From Phocoena phocoena (lineage: Eukaryota > Chordata > Mammalia > Artiodactyla > Phocoenidae), in NCBI RefSeq assembly GCF_963924675.1, contig NC_089232.1, positions 35,297,312-35,361,311 on the forward strand: a stretch of DNA of 64,000 nucleotides. The letters run 5' to 3'. The notes beneath the pieces were generated by a model. It searched no databases, was not told the DNA's origin, and was given only the letters and a program-made list of their open reading frames with translations. This document shows positions 1 to 10,125 of this stretch, piece after piece. The translations under genes and the position numbers were made by a program. Within the stretch, counting starts at the first letter, position 1. Every line of letters begins with the position of its first letter.

Positions 1-407
1 GATGCTCACTCCCCAAAATATGAGATTTTGACACAAAAACCCCAGACAGTCACTGTTTCAAGTTTTATGTTTTTTCTTGTCGAATTTTTATTTCAGTTTA
101 GGCTCATCATTCTCGTTTAGTAATTTTCAATATCTACTATATCAGCCCTCCCTCCCAGCTTTGTGTCATCCAGATAATTGATCAACATACCTCTCCGTCC
201 ATGTCACCAATAAAAATGTTGACTGTCGTGGTTAACAAAGAAAAAGAAAGTTATAAAGAAGAGGCAGACTGAATGCAAACAAGTTTTAGGAATACTTCAA
301 TCAATTTATTACACCTATACGATTCTTATGAATGTATGAGTTATCTATGATTTTTAAAAGGATGTCTTAAGAGAGTTCTTCTAATAAGCATTAAAAAATC
401 CTAAGTG
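1..407. other. Non-repeat AT-rich flank, no gene seen
   Basis: AT-rich sequence without a recognisable repeat, exon or RNA gene. Its last seven bases (ctaagtg, 401-407) are the left target-site duplication of the following SINE. Confidence 0.5.
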
Positions 408-617
408 GGGCTTTCCTGGTGGCGCAGTGGTTGAGAGTCCGCCTGCCGATGCAGGGGACATGGATTCGTGCCCCAGTCCGGGAAGATCCCATATGCCGCG
501 GAGCGGCTGGGCCCGTGAGCCATGGCCGCTGAGCCTGCGCGTCCAGAGCCTGTGCTCCGCAATGGGAGAGGCCACAACAGTGAGAGGCCCGCGTACCGCA
601 CACACACAAAAAAAAGT
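408..617 (+). mobile_element. CHR-type tRNA-derived SINE (young, short form)
   Basis: Starts with the CHR head (ggctttcctggtggcgcagt) and contains a pol III A-box-like segment (gcgcagtggttgagagtc) and a degenerate B-box. The body is the shortened form ending gcgtaccgca plus an A-rich tail. It is flanked by ctaagtg at 401-407 and 618-624, a 7-bp target-site duplication. The tail holds cacacaca, a small change from pure A. Mobilised in trans by L1 machinery, as known for the family. Confidence 0.93.
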
Positions 618-769
618 CTAAGTGATTTAAAAAAATGAGATCACTTAATTAGCATCCTTTTTTTCTTTTTATTGGTACAAAATAGTGGTGTGTCTTGTAT
701 TCAATTATGTCTTAGATTCAGTGAAATTCAGTAGGAGTTTGCCACGCAGGATCACTGGGGAGAAGCACT

Positions 770-1290
770 AGAAGTAGAGAAGGAAGAAGTGCAAAGGCGT
801 GGACCTAAAAGAATGACCTATCCTGGGAGCTGCAAGCTGATGCAGAGGCAACATGGTGGGAAGAGGTAGATGAGAGTGGAAATATAGGAGAGAATTTTAA
901 AAGGCAGTAGATCCCATCCCATGAAATGAGGACTTTATTCAGTAATGAAAAGGGAATTGGAAATTTTTGTGTAGGAGAGTAATGAGTTAAAATAGATATT
1001 TTCAAAAGATCACTAGGCTTCTGTGTGGGCAATGCTCAAATCTGCATGTAGACTATTACAGTGGTCCAGGACCCGGACTCCAGATGGAATGTGACTGGGA
1101 TCCAAGTCCAGGCAGTGACAATGGAGACAGCAGCTCATTAGAATTGCCAGGAATAGGTGGTCAGTTAAAAGCAGGAAGTGAGAGCCAGACAGTCCTAGAT
1201 GACCGAAGGTTTCCAGTTAAAGGTTAGAAACTGGATGCAGCCTTTAGCCAAGAGGGCATCCTGATTGGAAGTCAGTGAAGTCTCCCTCTA
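770..1290 (-). mobile_element. L2 LINE fragment, antisense
   Basis: Reads as the reverse complement of the 3' part of the ancient L2 LINE. Recognisable pieces are the 'aaaagatcactaggcttctgtgtgg' region near 1004-1030 and 'attacagtggtccagg' near 1056-1071. Heavily diverged, as expected of a mammal-wide element. Ends are approximate. Confidence 0.6.
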
Positions 1291-1591
1291 GAAACTGGAC
1301 TTGGTCCTCTCTTGTCCTAAGACTTGAGAACCCACATTTACTTGGGGCCTGGGGGCATCTGTGCGCTGATCACACCAGGTTGGGGTCACGATTAAAGACC
1401 TCAGTCAACTCTCTGAAGCTTCGTTAACACTCTAGAAATTGTCCCAGTGGAAAGAGGGGTGTGAGCACCTTGTTTTTGCCCCTTAAACACAGCATGCTGG
1501 GCTTCTTAGAAATCTGCATTCAGGGTTGACTGACAGGTTGGAATTTGAGTCAAATATTTTAATGATCGCTTGTTGCCTTTTTGCCATTCAG
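1291..1591. other. Unique sequence upstream of exon candidate 1
   Basis: No repeat recognised. The last 25 bases (cgcttgttgcctttttgccattcag, in pieces) form a polypyrimidine tract and AG acceptor for the candidate exon that follows. A taatgat near 1559-1565 could serve as branch point. Confidence 0.4.
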
Positions 1592-1789
1592 CCCTAAAGA
1601 TTCTTCTCAGGTCAAATTTCCCCCACTTCAAGATGAGCACCATCTTTCTTCAGGTCCAAAAGCAGCGCTCAGACTCACTGTGCTGACTCCGGAAGATGAA
1701 CTGCAAGAGAGCAAAGGGTGTGGCTGCTTGCTGACACCCCCATTCTATCTTCCAGAAGAAGGCTCCTCTCACTCCCAAACAAAGCAATG
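1592..1789 (+). CDS. Candidate internal exon of an unrecognised gene (66 codons)
   Basis: Seen: a pyrimidine-rich stretch (ttgttgcctttttgccattc) runs into AG at 1590-1591, and the right edge reads caatg|gtgagt, a consensus donor at 1790-1795. The interval is 198 bp, divisible by three. Only one frame is open across it; codons start at 1593, so it enters with a codon split 2|1 and leaves the same way (symmetric). The peptide begins PKDSSQVKFPPLQDEHH and includes LRLTVLTPEDELQESKG and LLTPPFYLPEEGSSHSQ. It is hydrophilic, with a Cys-Gly-Cys in the middle and no membrane segment. I do not recognise the family. No repeat underlies it. It could be a real or alternatively spliced exon, or a chance open stretch with good splice-like edges. 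No start or stop codon is assigned because an internal exon needs neither. Confidence 0.35.
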
Positions 1790-1841
1790 GTGAGTTTAGA
1801 AGGTTCCAGAGGATTAGAGACAGAATGGCAGTGTCTGGATT

Positions 1842-2050
1842 TTGGAGTCTAAGAGACTAAGTCTCTGTTCTGCCATTTAACACCTGTGTGCCCTTGGGCC
1901 ATCAATTGAATCTCTGAGCTTCAGTTTGTTTGTAAAATGAGGATAGGAATAATACACATCCTACAAGGGTTCTTGTGAAGACTAAACAAGATCACGCACA
2001 GACACTGCTTAGTACAATGCCTGACAAGTCATAAACACAAAACGACGTGT
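1842..2050 (+). mobile_element. MIR SINE
   Basis: Follows the MIR consensus: 'ttttggagtctaagagac', 'ctgccatttaacacctgtgtg', 'cttgggcc', the core 'aaaatgaggataggaataat', then 'aatgcctgacaagtcataaac'. Ancient and diverged. It lies about 50 bp after the candidate exon. Confidence 0.8.
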
Positions 2051-2382
2051 AGTAAGATTACCGTGTCATTGAAAGTGGGCAGAGTTTGACAAGTTTCCCC
2101 ATCTCTCCCACATCAAGTGCACCAGAAAGATATGAATTAAGCAGTGTTTTTTCAAACATTGGAGACAATCCCCCTACTTTTCTTTTGCAACCCTGATCAC
2201 ACAAACAGATATAGGACTGGAATAAAACAAGTTTTACCGAACAACAATAATTACCTTTACTCCGTGCAACATGGCATGTACTCTGAGACTTTCACTTCTT
2301 CATTAGTCTATTTTGTTTCATTTATTTACTTGTGAAAGTTTTCAAACCTACAGAAAGTTGAAAACACTGTTCATGTTAAGCA
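2051..2382. other. No recognised feature
   Basis: AT-rich unique-looking sequence. The open frame 2144-2335 has no recognisable domain and no exon-like edges. Confidence 0.4.
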
Positions 2383-2605
2383 GGGTTTCTTAACCTCAGC
2401 AAAAATGACAGTTGGGGTCCGATAATTCTTTGGGGTAGGGGGCTGTTCTGTGCATTGTAGGATGTTTAACAACATGCCTGGCCTCTAAACACTAGATACC
2501 ATTAGCATCCCCTACACACACTCCCAGTTGTAACAACCAGAATTGTCTCCAGACATTGCCAAATGTCCCCTGGGGGGCAAAATCACTCCCATTGAGAACC
2601 AATGA
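2383..2605 (-). mobile_element. MER20-like hAT-Charlie DNA transposon
   Basis: Nearly full-length match, in reverse, to the short non-autonomous MER20 element: 'cagggtttcttaacctcagc' at one end, 'attgtaggatgtttaacaac' inside and 'ccattgagaaccaatg' at the other end. No coding capacity. MER20 copies are known to act as enhancers in some placental mammals; nothing here shows that for this copy. Confidence 0.75.
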
Positions 2606-2614
2606 CCCAGACCT

Positions 2615-2870
2615 ACCAACAGTTACCATTTTGCCATATTACATTATCTTTCTCTCAATACACGTTCATGCACACACAAACATATTTTTTGGTTGAACTC
2701 TTTGAAAGTAAATTACAGACATCGTGAGACTTAACACCTAAATAGTCAAGCATGCATCTCCTAAGAGTAAAGGCACGCCCTCACACATCCACAATCCCAT
2801 ACGGCACCTAAAAAAGTAACATTAACTCAATAATATCTTTTCTTTTCTCCTTCTTCTTCTATGTTGTTTG
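2615..2870. mobile_element. Old L1-derived fragment (tentative)
   Basis: Contains 'gaaagtaaattacagacatc' and 'catctcctaagagtaaagg', phrases typical of an old mammalian L1 segment. The same phrases recur in better-preserved form at 60330-61281. Strand and subfamily were not settled. Confidence 0.45.
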
Positions 2871-4149
2871 TAATCCACTAGATTGATTCCACGCCCCACT
2901 GATGGGTCATGACCTATACAGTCTGAAGATTAAAGAAGAAAGATTAGAGAAGCAAATATATCTCCTCCCAAAGATCTTTAAAAATAGAAGCCCATCCTTG
3001 CCAGGAGGAGAGGCACCCCTGAAGTCACAGAGCTAAGCACGTATTTACAGGGGTTTTACCAACACACTGCTGCTTTTCCTTCCCTGGCTGCTTCCACCTC
3101 GCAGAGCACACCCCCCATGGTGGCACTGGGAGCAGAGACCCAGCCCGCCCCACCCTGCAGGGGACCCAGGAGCTCTCCCAGGCGCCGGTGGTGTGTGCCT
3201 TGGGCTGTTGGCCCAGTGTTGGTAGGGCCTGCCAAGCTGGGCACACAGCAGCCTGACCACATCACAGGCCCGGGCTCCAGCTTAGGGTCAGGCAGGCTGC
3301 CTCCCGCCCCTTCCCTGTTTGCTAAGCTCCTTTCCTTCACCTGCACTGGCTCCAGGAAAGTGGTTACAAGTTGGTCCAGAGACTTCCAACTGGCAAGGGC
3401 TGAGACACATGAAAGTGTAAGTCACTGGTCCTCTTTGATTCCCCTGACCTTATAAATCTGGGCTTTGAATCTAGCATCAGGATCCAAAGAGCTGCAAAAC
3501 TTAAAAACTAACACTACCAAATGCAGACGGAGAACTCGCCACAAGAGGCCTCTGCATAATTCCCCAGGAGGTCTGGAAAGATCAGTGAGGGGCAGGAGTG
3601 AAGGAAGGCTTCTCACACAGGCCCTGGGTAACACCTTCCACCATCCTGGCAAGGAGCCCCTTTGTGTTTGCTCTTGCTTGTATTTTTTTTATAAAGACTT
3701 GAAACCTGTGGGGGCCAGACTTCCTTGAAAGTCAGGAGTTTCTCCTTCTTGAAGATTAGAAGTGGGGATATTAGATCAGCTCTGGTATTGGAGGAGAAAG
3801 AAGAATTGACTGCAGCCTGAAAAGTCAGGGAGATGCTTTTACAGGAACTGACTGTTAAGTCTTAAACGCAGTTGCTATGACAATAACCCATCACCCTTAA
3901 TAAGACTCCAGAATATGGGTTATACATCCCCAAGCCAGGAGGGAGGTACTACTGGATGGGGAAAAAGATACACATGGGGAAGTTCAATGATGGGACCACA
4001 AAGAAATGAATTAACCCAGAAACGAAGGCATGCCACCTCTGTGGCATCCCCTATGCTGCTCCAGTGAGTCGGGACTTCCAAAGCTGGGAACACAGCAAAG
4101 ACAGTGATCAGAAGCAGCTATGGGTGGGAGTGCCACAAATACTCACTGA
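2871..4149. other. Unique region, GC-richer in 3000-3660
   Basis: No repeat recognised. Several overlapping open frames occur between 3025 and 3728 on both strands because the DNA is GC-rich there, and none shows a domain, a paired splice context or a start with supporting signals. CpG is sparse, so it is not a CpG island. Confidence 0.4.
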
Positions 4150-4615
4150 TTGCAAACTGCTTTCACTGACTCTGATGCCCACAGTGTCTTCTGGGAGGCT
4201 ATCACAACCCAAAATTATCTCTTTTTTTTCTTTTCTTTTTTTTTTTTTTTTTTGCGATACCCGGACCTCTCATTGTTGTGGCCTCTCCCGTTGCGGAGCA
4301 CAGGCTCCAGACACGCAGGCTCAGCGGCCATGGCTCACGGGCCCAGCCGCTCTGCGGCATGTGGGATCTTCCCGGACCGGGGCACGAACCCGCGTCCCCT
4401 GCATCGGCAGGCGGAATCTTAACCACTGCGCCACCAGGGAAGACCCCAAATTATCTCATTTTTTAGTTAGTTTTCTGTCTGTCTTCCCCACTAGATTATA
4501 GGGATGTGAGAGCCTTGTCTATTTCAGTCACCATCGTATCCTCATTTCTGAGAATGATGCCCAGACATAATAACCAGTGCTCAAAAGATATTTGGTGAGT
4601 GAGTGAGTGAACACG
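4150..4615 (+). mobile_element. L2 LINE 3' end, split by a SINE
   Basis: The right part reads 'ctgtcttccccactagatta', then 'gtgagagccttgtctatttc' and a 'gctcaaaagatatttggtga' tail, the typical L2 3' end. The left part lies before 4222. The CHR SINE at 4222-4447 interrupts it. Confidence 0.6.
4222..4447 (-). mobile_element. CHR-type SINE (young, short form), antisense
   Basis: Begins with the poly-T complement of the A tail (broken by c at two sites), followed by the complement of the body and ending ccaccagggaaga-cccc. Target-site duplication aaattatctc at 4212-4221 and 4448-4457. The left boundary is taken at the duplication. Confidence 0.93.
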
Positions 4616-4619
4616 GGCT

Positions 4620-4760
4620 CTCCTCAACTATAGCAAGTCAAGTACAATTCGCCCCATTTAACAGAGGAAGAAAGTAAAGCACAGAAATGTCGAGTTCACC
4701 CAGCTAATCAGTGTGGGCCATAAAACCAGAACTTCTGATTCCAATTCCACACTGCCTAAA
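4620..4760 (-). mobile_element. MIR fragment, antisense
   Basis: 'cgccccatttaacagaggaa' followed by 'cacccagctaatcagtgtgg' matches the reverse complement of the MIR core. Confidence 0.6.
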
Positions 4761-5107
4761 ACCAATAGGGACATAAAAATCATGTTTATCACTTGCTCCT
4801 CTCATCCCCTCGGGTCCTACAGTTTGGCAGCACTCTCAGGACAGTCCCAGGGATGATGCTTTCATCAGCTTGAGTCTAAAATCCACAGGACACTTTCTCG
4901 AACTGTGGGGAAATTTCCTGAAGATGCCCATCCAGAAGCTTCCAGGTTGGCAACAATCTTTTACATTCAGAATAGTGGGGCTGCCTGGCGCTGGAGGAGA
5001 TTAATTAGATAGGTACATAATTTTAAGAGGCCCAGAGGGATAAAGTGACTCAAACAAGGTTACAAGCAAGTTGGCCAGGGTGAACCACCTGGATGTGTAG
5101 TTAAGGC
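4761..5107. other. No recognised feature
   Basis: Unique-looking sequence with no open frame of note and no repeat I could name. Confidence 0.4.
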
Positions 5108-5190
5108 AAAAAAAAAAAAAAACAGGAAGGAAGGAAGGAGGGAAAGAAGGTAGGGGGGGAGAGAGGGAGGGAGGAAGGAGAGAAAGGATG
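5108..5190. repeat. Poly-A followed by GGAA/GGGA purine microsatellite
   Basis: A run of A at about 5107-5122 passes into imperfect aagg and gagg repeats up to about 5188. Low complexity. Open frames on the minus strand here encode only Pro/Ser/Leu/Phe runs and are artefacts. Confidence 0.85.
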
Positions 5191-5764
5191 GACCCCAAAC
5201 AGAAGAAAAAGCTATCTTGTGGTGTTTCAGGTATTTCAGATTAGTATAAGAGAAGCACTTAGGGACATTTAGGGACGTGGGGACCTTCCCAGAGCTTCTC
5301 TCACTATTGGCCCAAGTGATCATTCCCCTACCTTCCCCCATCAGCTATGACTTCTTGTCAATGAATCCCACTCCATCTCTCTTAAAAGCACTAAGGACTG
5401 TACCGATTTATCATCACAGAACCCAAGTCTCAAACAGCACGAGGATGTTGTACGAGAGCAAGTGAAAACCAGAACTTAAGTCTGTTCCTTCCCTCAAAAT
5501 CCCCAAATTGTGGCCAACACGCACACGTGCACAAACGCACACTTTGCTCCCCCAGCTCTATTCCTACCACCACCACCAGCAACTCCCACAGCCCAGCCTA
5601 GAGCGTCACCCGCAGATGGGGCTCCCTGGGGATTAAACACAACCCAAGCTGAGTGGTTGAACCTTGCGTGGCTCTGGGCACCCCCATCAGACAGAGAGGT
5701 GAAGAGGGTATCCTCTGTTGACGCCTTCTGTCCCAGGCCCCGGCTAGCAATTTACAAACAATAT
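5191..5764. other. No recognised feature
   Basis: Unique-looking sequence. A small cacgcacacgtgcac stretch near 5518-5533 is a weak CA-type repeat. The two opposed open frames of 60-92 codons at 5510-5788 show no domain. Confidence 0.4.
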
Positions 5765-5870
5765 TTAATCTTCCCAACAATTCTGTAAAAATACCCTTTT
5801 AACAGATGATGAAATTAAGTCTCAGAAAGACAAAGTACTTTATTGAGAACGCAGCTAAAAATCTGATTGC
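5765..5870 (-). mobile_element. MIR fragment, antisense
   Basis: 'cttcccaacaattctgtaaa' and 'taacagatgatgaaattaag' resemble the complement of the MIR 3' half. Diverged. Confidence 0.5.
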
Positions 5871-6477
5871 TCTTTTCATTAAACCAAACTCCCAACTCAT
5901 CATTCTCATTTATTTCAAACTGGAAATACATAGCTTTCTATTCTCCAAAATAAAACTATTTACTTTAGACTAGAAAGTGAAAACTTTTTACAGAACTAAT
6001 CACAGGTAATATTAAGATTGCAAATTAGGGTAAAAAGCTAAGGGCAAATGCTAAAATTTTTATCTCAATGTAAAGGGGACACAGACAAAAGACTGAGTAC
6101 TTCAGCATACCCTCAGAAAGAGCCAGAATGTTATTCTTCATCAAATCTGGCACTGTCCCTGGCCCTCAGCAGAGGAAGAGCAGGCCAGTGTAGAATTAGG
6201 TCCTTCAAAGTTTATTAACTACAGCCTCCCCACTCTGGGCTGTGAGTCCACTGGGACAAAGCATGGCAGAAGGAATATGTGCTTTGCAAAGACTGACCCT
6301 CTTCATTACAAACTAGAGAGGATTAGGATTTTCCTCTGTATGAAAAGCATTCTTACCTTCTAATATGCTATTCTGAGTGGAAAAAGAACGAGGGCACAGG
6401 GTAAGGACCAGCGTGCTAGAGTTGGATACAACTCAGGGAACATGCATGGGGCGGACTTGACCATCAACTGTTTCACT
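5871..6477. other. No recognised feature
   Basis: AT-rich unique-looking sequence without gene signals. Confidence 0.4.
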
Positions 6478-6570
6478 CATTAGGAGTAAAAAGTTACTGA
6501 CCCATCACTTTGCTATACACCTGAAACTAATACAATATTGTAAATCAACTATAGCTCAATTAAAAAAAAA
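6478..6570 (+). mobile_element. L1 3' end, 5'-truncated
   Basis: Shows the L1 3' terminal phrase 'ctatacacctgaaactaata', then 'tattgtaaatcaactatagc' and an A tail ending near 6570. A very short insertion typical of severe 5' truncation. Confidence 0.8.
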
Positions 6571-7459
6571 GTTACTGGCCATTGGTCCAAGCACTCCCTA
6601 GTACATAAGGACAGGACCACAAAGAAGATTTTTCATCTACTAAAGAGACTTACTGAGGGGTCAGCTGGGCTGAAAGATGGTCTCATCCTACTGAAATGCA
6701 CCCAAACCTAAGGCAGACACCAGAATGCGTATATATAGTTATTACACATGGGCCCAGATCACCCATGTCAGCATGATCTCCATTATTCACTCTCTATGCT
6801 AACGACTTGGGAAGCCAAATCCTAACCTGCAGCTCCTTTTTTAATTTGCCGTGAGCCATCCACGTCACAAAGACCAGAAACACTGAAAATCTCTATGATC
6901 GGCGCCTTCTTTGTAGGAGACCCAGGTGTGAAACCAAATTGCAGGAGATGACTTCGTGAACAGGCATCAGAGCAAAGGTGATGTAATGAATCAAAAGTTT
7001 AATGGCTCAGCCCGAGAAAAAGCCTGATGTGGTTTGCTCACTCAGCGCCGTCTTGCCATGGAGACTGGCAGTCCCTTTCCCTTCCATTCCTGCAGTGTTG
7101 TGAGGTCAGAAATACTCTAAAAGAGCTTAGCCAAATTCCTCTCCCCTGTTCAAAGCAAGGATGAGACACCACTGGCATTTCTCTTCCATGGCTGACCAGC
7201 CCTGCTTTGAGGACTACCCTTTCTTGAGATGCATCAGTTCATTTGATCAGGCTATAGGCAAGTCCTGTAGTTCTAGTAGCTTGTTTATCTTGCTCTCATC
7301 CAACATCCGTGGCTCCCACAGAGAGAGTTTAACTTCCTAAATTCAGGGTTCAGTTTAGCCCCCCAAGTACTGATAAGAATCTGAAGCAACTTTTGAAAAA
7401 TGTCTCTGTGGCTTGATCTGTCCAGATAATCAAAGCAAATTTTCTGTAATTTACCCCCT
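6571..7459. other. No recognised feature
   Basis: Unique-looking sequence with no long open frame and no repeat recognised. Confidence 0.4.
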
Positions 7460-7915
7460 TGACTAGGAAGTTTCAGTGCTGTATTAATTAAGATACAAGC
7501 TTGGTGGCTTCAAAAGAGACTGAAAACAATCATAGTTTAAACAAAACAGAATGTAATTTCCCTTTTACGTAACAGTCTGAATGTAAACAATCTAGGGCTA
7601 GCAACACAGCACCAAGGTTTGGGACCCAGGCTCCTTTTATTGGGTGGCTCTCCATCCAGAGACATACTCTTTACCTCCAAGTCTAGGATGTCTCATGGTA
7701 ATGTCCATGCTTCTATCACTAGTGGCAGGATAGAGGCTGGGGAAGTTCAAGGTAAGCTCCCTCCCTTTAAAGACATGACCAGGAAGGTGGACACGTCACT
7801 TCTGCTCACCCCGTGCACAGAACCTAGTCTGCATCCCAGCCGCAGGACAAATGGTCCTGTAGTAGTCTCTAGCGGGGCAGGATTACACTCAGCTGACAAT
7901 TCCATTTCTATGTAA
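7460..7915. mobile_element. Old interspersed repeat (LINE-type 3' end, unnamed)
   Basis: Shares phrases with a common mammalian repeat: 'ggtggcttcaaaagagactg', 'gggacccaggctccttttat' and 'ctcatggtaatgtccatgct'. Related copies appear at 26520-26880 and 59945-60305. I could not assign the subfamily. The 98-codon open frame inside is not a gene. Confidence 0.4.
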
Positions 7916-9149
7916 AAATGAAAGAATAGATATTATCTCTGCCCAGCTACCATCATTCCTCTTTCCTTTTGAAGTCAGATTATTCCACAGCTCTTTAATG
8001 AGAACAGTTGTAGACTTGTGTATAAAATTAGATTAGAAATATGCTGACTTATTGAGAGTATATATGTCACATGGATTCAAACATATTAACAAATCAAAAC
8101 GTAACATTTGCATGATATCATTCTAAAGTTCAAGATTAGCAGTATTCCTCAGTTAATACATAGATGTGGGGAGCAAGTCTGCTTGAGAAATAACTTTATG
8201 TGGGAAAAAAGCTGTAAATAGGGTTGAAAAAGGAGTTTGAGTTTCCACTGGGGAGGGCCAAATGGAGAGACTAAGAAGAGAACGTTTTTCTCTCTTTTTG
8301 CTGGGTTTTAATTTTTATTTACATGTTCAGGTTGATAGAACTTAATTGTGTTTCTCTATAAATAACTAAGGGGTACATAGCATTGGGTTTTCTTAGACAA
8401 AATCTTCAGATAGTTTTGAGGGTTGCTTTTAAGCTCAGCTATCATGGACCAAAGCCTATATCCCGATTGCCCACTAACAAGGCAACTTTATTATACTTCC
8501 CTCCAATTTCCCCTATTATCAGTGAAATACCCTGTCCTGTTTTTAGCTGAAAGGAAAATCTCTGAGCTCTTGAAAAATAAAAGAAATGAAAATGAGATAT
8601 ACTTATGTATGGTCGCACCCGTAACCATAGGGTTGGTGGGTATAAATGTTACAATATTTTATTGTTCAGCTTCTCAGACACCATATGAAACATTTTTAAA
8701 AAACTTTTAAGCACTTCTCCCCATCTCCATGGACTACATAATCATTCTAACCATTGTTTCCAATGGACAAGAGGATTTTTTTAAACAGCATCCAGAGAGA
8801 AGAGAGGGGTTTAATTAACACATGGTTGACTTTTCTTGGAGAAGAGGGGGCATTTATAGTGCCTACTTTAATATAAGCTCCAGCTCCTTATTCTTGCCTA
8901 GAACACCTCACTTAATAATTAGCTCAACTCTCTCTGTGGCTTCATACATGAATGCTCCACCTTTCGAAGTACATGAAACAGGGGTAGTAAAGTGTCTATG
9001 CAGTTTGAGGAAGTTCAACTCCCCAATTTTATTCCCTGGGTCCAACTGGATTCCAGTATCCTGAGATGTTCTTTCAACAAAAAATACTTGTCCCTCCCCC
9101 ATGTAAAATCCATCCAATAAAAATGTTTAACCAAAGAACAGAGAAAACT
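7916..9149. other. No recognised feature
   Basis: AT-rich sequence. The open frame 8423-8710 (95 codons) and its neighbour 8822-9064 show no domain, signal peptide or splice context that would support a gene. Confidence 0.4.
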
Positions 9150-9156
9150 GCTGCAG

Positions 9157-9315
9157 AAGGAAGGAAGGAAGGGAAGAAGGAAGGAAGGAAGGGAGGGAGG
9201 GAGGGAAGGAGGGAGGGAGGAAGGAAGGAACAAGGGAGAGAAGGAGGGAGGGAGGAGGGGGGAGGGAGGGAGGGGGGAGGGAGGAAGGGAGAGGGGAGGG
9301 GGGAGGGAGAAAATA
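9157..9315. repeat. Long purine tract of GGAA/GGGA units
   Basis: About 155 bp of almost pure purine on the + strand, starting as gaagg units and becoming gggagg units. One c and no t interrupt the core. It gives rise to spurious Pro/Ser/Leu-rich open frames on the minus strand and Gly/Arg/Glu-rich ones on the plus strand. Confidence 0.95.
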
Positions 9316-9950
9316 AATGAGGTTTCCCATAAAAACCCAGATTGAAGGCTCTCCACGGGAGTACAAAGGTTACCCTCCCTCTCATAGTAGCTTCTGAAAA
9401 TATGCTCCTCTCTTACAAATGGAAACTGTGTAGCCTTTCTTTCAAAAATTACCCCTCCATGAAATAGCACATGTGCCTGAAGTTGATCAACAAAAAAGAT
9501 CATTTCTGGTTGGTCAGCCCATGTTTGAAGAAGCTGCAGACTGGAAAGACCCTGGAGGCTAAGGGGGGAACTTCTGTCTCCAAGGAAAAATGGAATTCAA
9601 GCCAGCGATTCTTGGCCCCATTTTAATAGCACATAGAAGCCTCAGAGCGTTGGGAGGGAAAAGAAAACAAACAGCTGAAAAATCAACTCTTTCTTTCTCC
9701 CTTCTTAGACTTTTTTAAGTTAAAAAAGAGAAAAAAATTCCAATGTTTTACAAAGTCTTTAGGTCTCCAAATATACCAATTAATAATTTTATAAGCAAAT
9801 CAACTTGCTCGTCATAGAGTAATATATTCTTAAACTAATAATGACATTTTGGGAGCTGTAAAGATATATTTTTTTTATGTTGTACACATTCAGATTTTCC
9901 CAAATTTTGCACATCTAGCAATACCGCACATTGTTTCTAGTTATGCAATA
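9316..9950. other. No recognised feature
   Basis: Unique-looking AT-rich sequence with no gene signal. Confidence 0.4.
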
Positions 9951-10125
9951 TTCATTCAGTAAAAGTGTATTATTACATCTGAATCATAAATCAATTATAC
10001 TTCAATTTAAAAATGTATTATTGAGTTTCTCCTATGTGCCAGGCACCATGCTAGAGGCTGAGGATAAAACAGTAATTAAATAAAGACACAGCCTCTACCA
10101 TCATAATGCTTGCAGTCAAACAGAA
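9951..10125 (-). mobile_element. L2 3' end, antisense, split by a tiny L1 insertion
   Basis: Joining 9951-9974 to 10023 onwards gives the complement of the L2 end: 'attcagtaaaagtgtattat' then 'tgagtttctcctatgtgcca' and 'ggcaccatgctagaggctga'. A 36-bp insertion separates the parts. Confidence 0.7.
9975..10010 (+). mobile_element. Ultra-short L1 3' tail insertion
   Basis: Thirty-six bases beginning acatctgaatcataaatc and ending in an A-rich end match the last bases of the L1 3' UTR. The 12-14-bp target-site duplication (aaaagtgtattatt at 9961-9974, aaatgtattatt at 10011-10022) has one mismatch plus tail slippage. Confidence 0.65.

Noticed and set aside
427..621. Recurrent MVESPPADAGD-type frame seen in many places
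   Set aside because: It is the sense translation of the CHR SINE, not a gene family.
9015..9503. 162-codon open frame on the minus strand
   Set aside because: Centre is the complement of the GGAA purine tract, giving Pro/Ser/Leu runs only.
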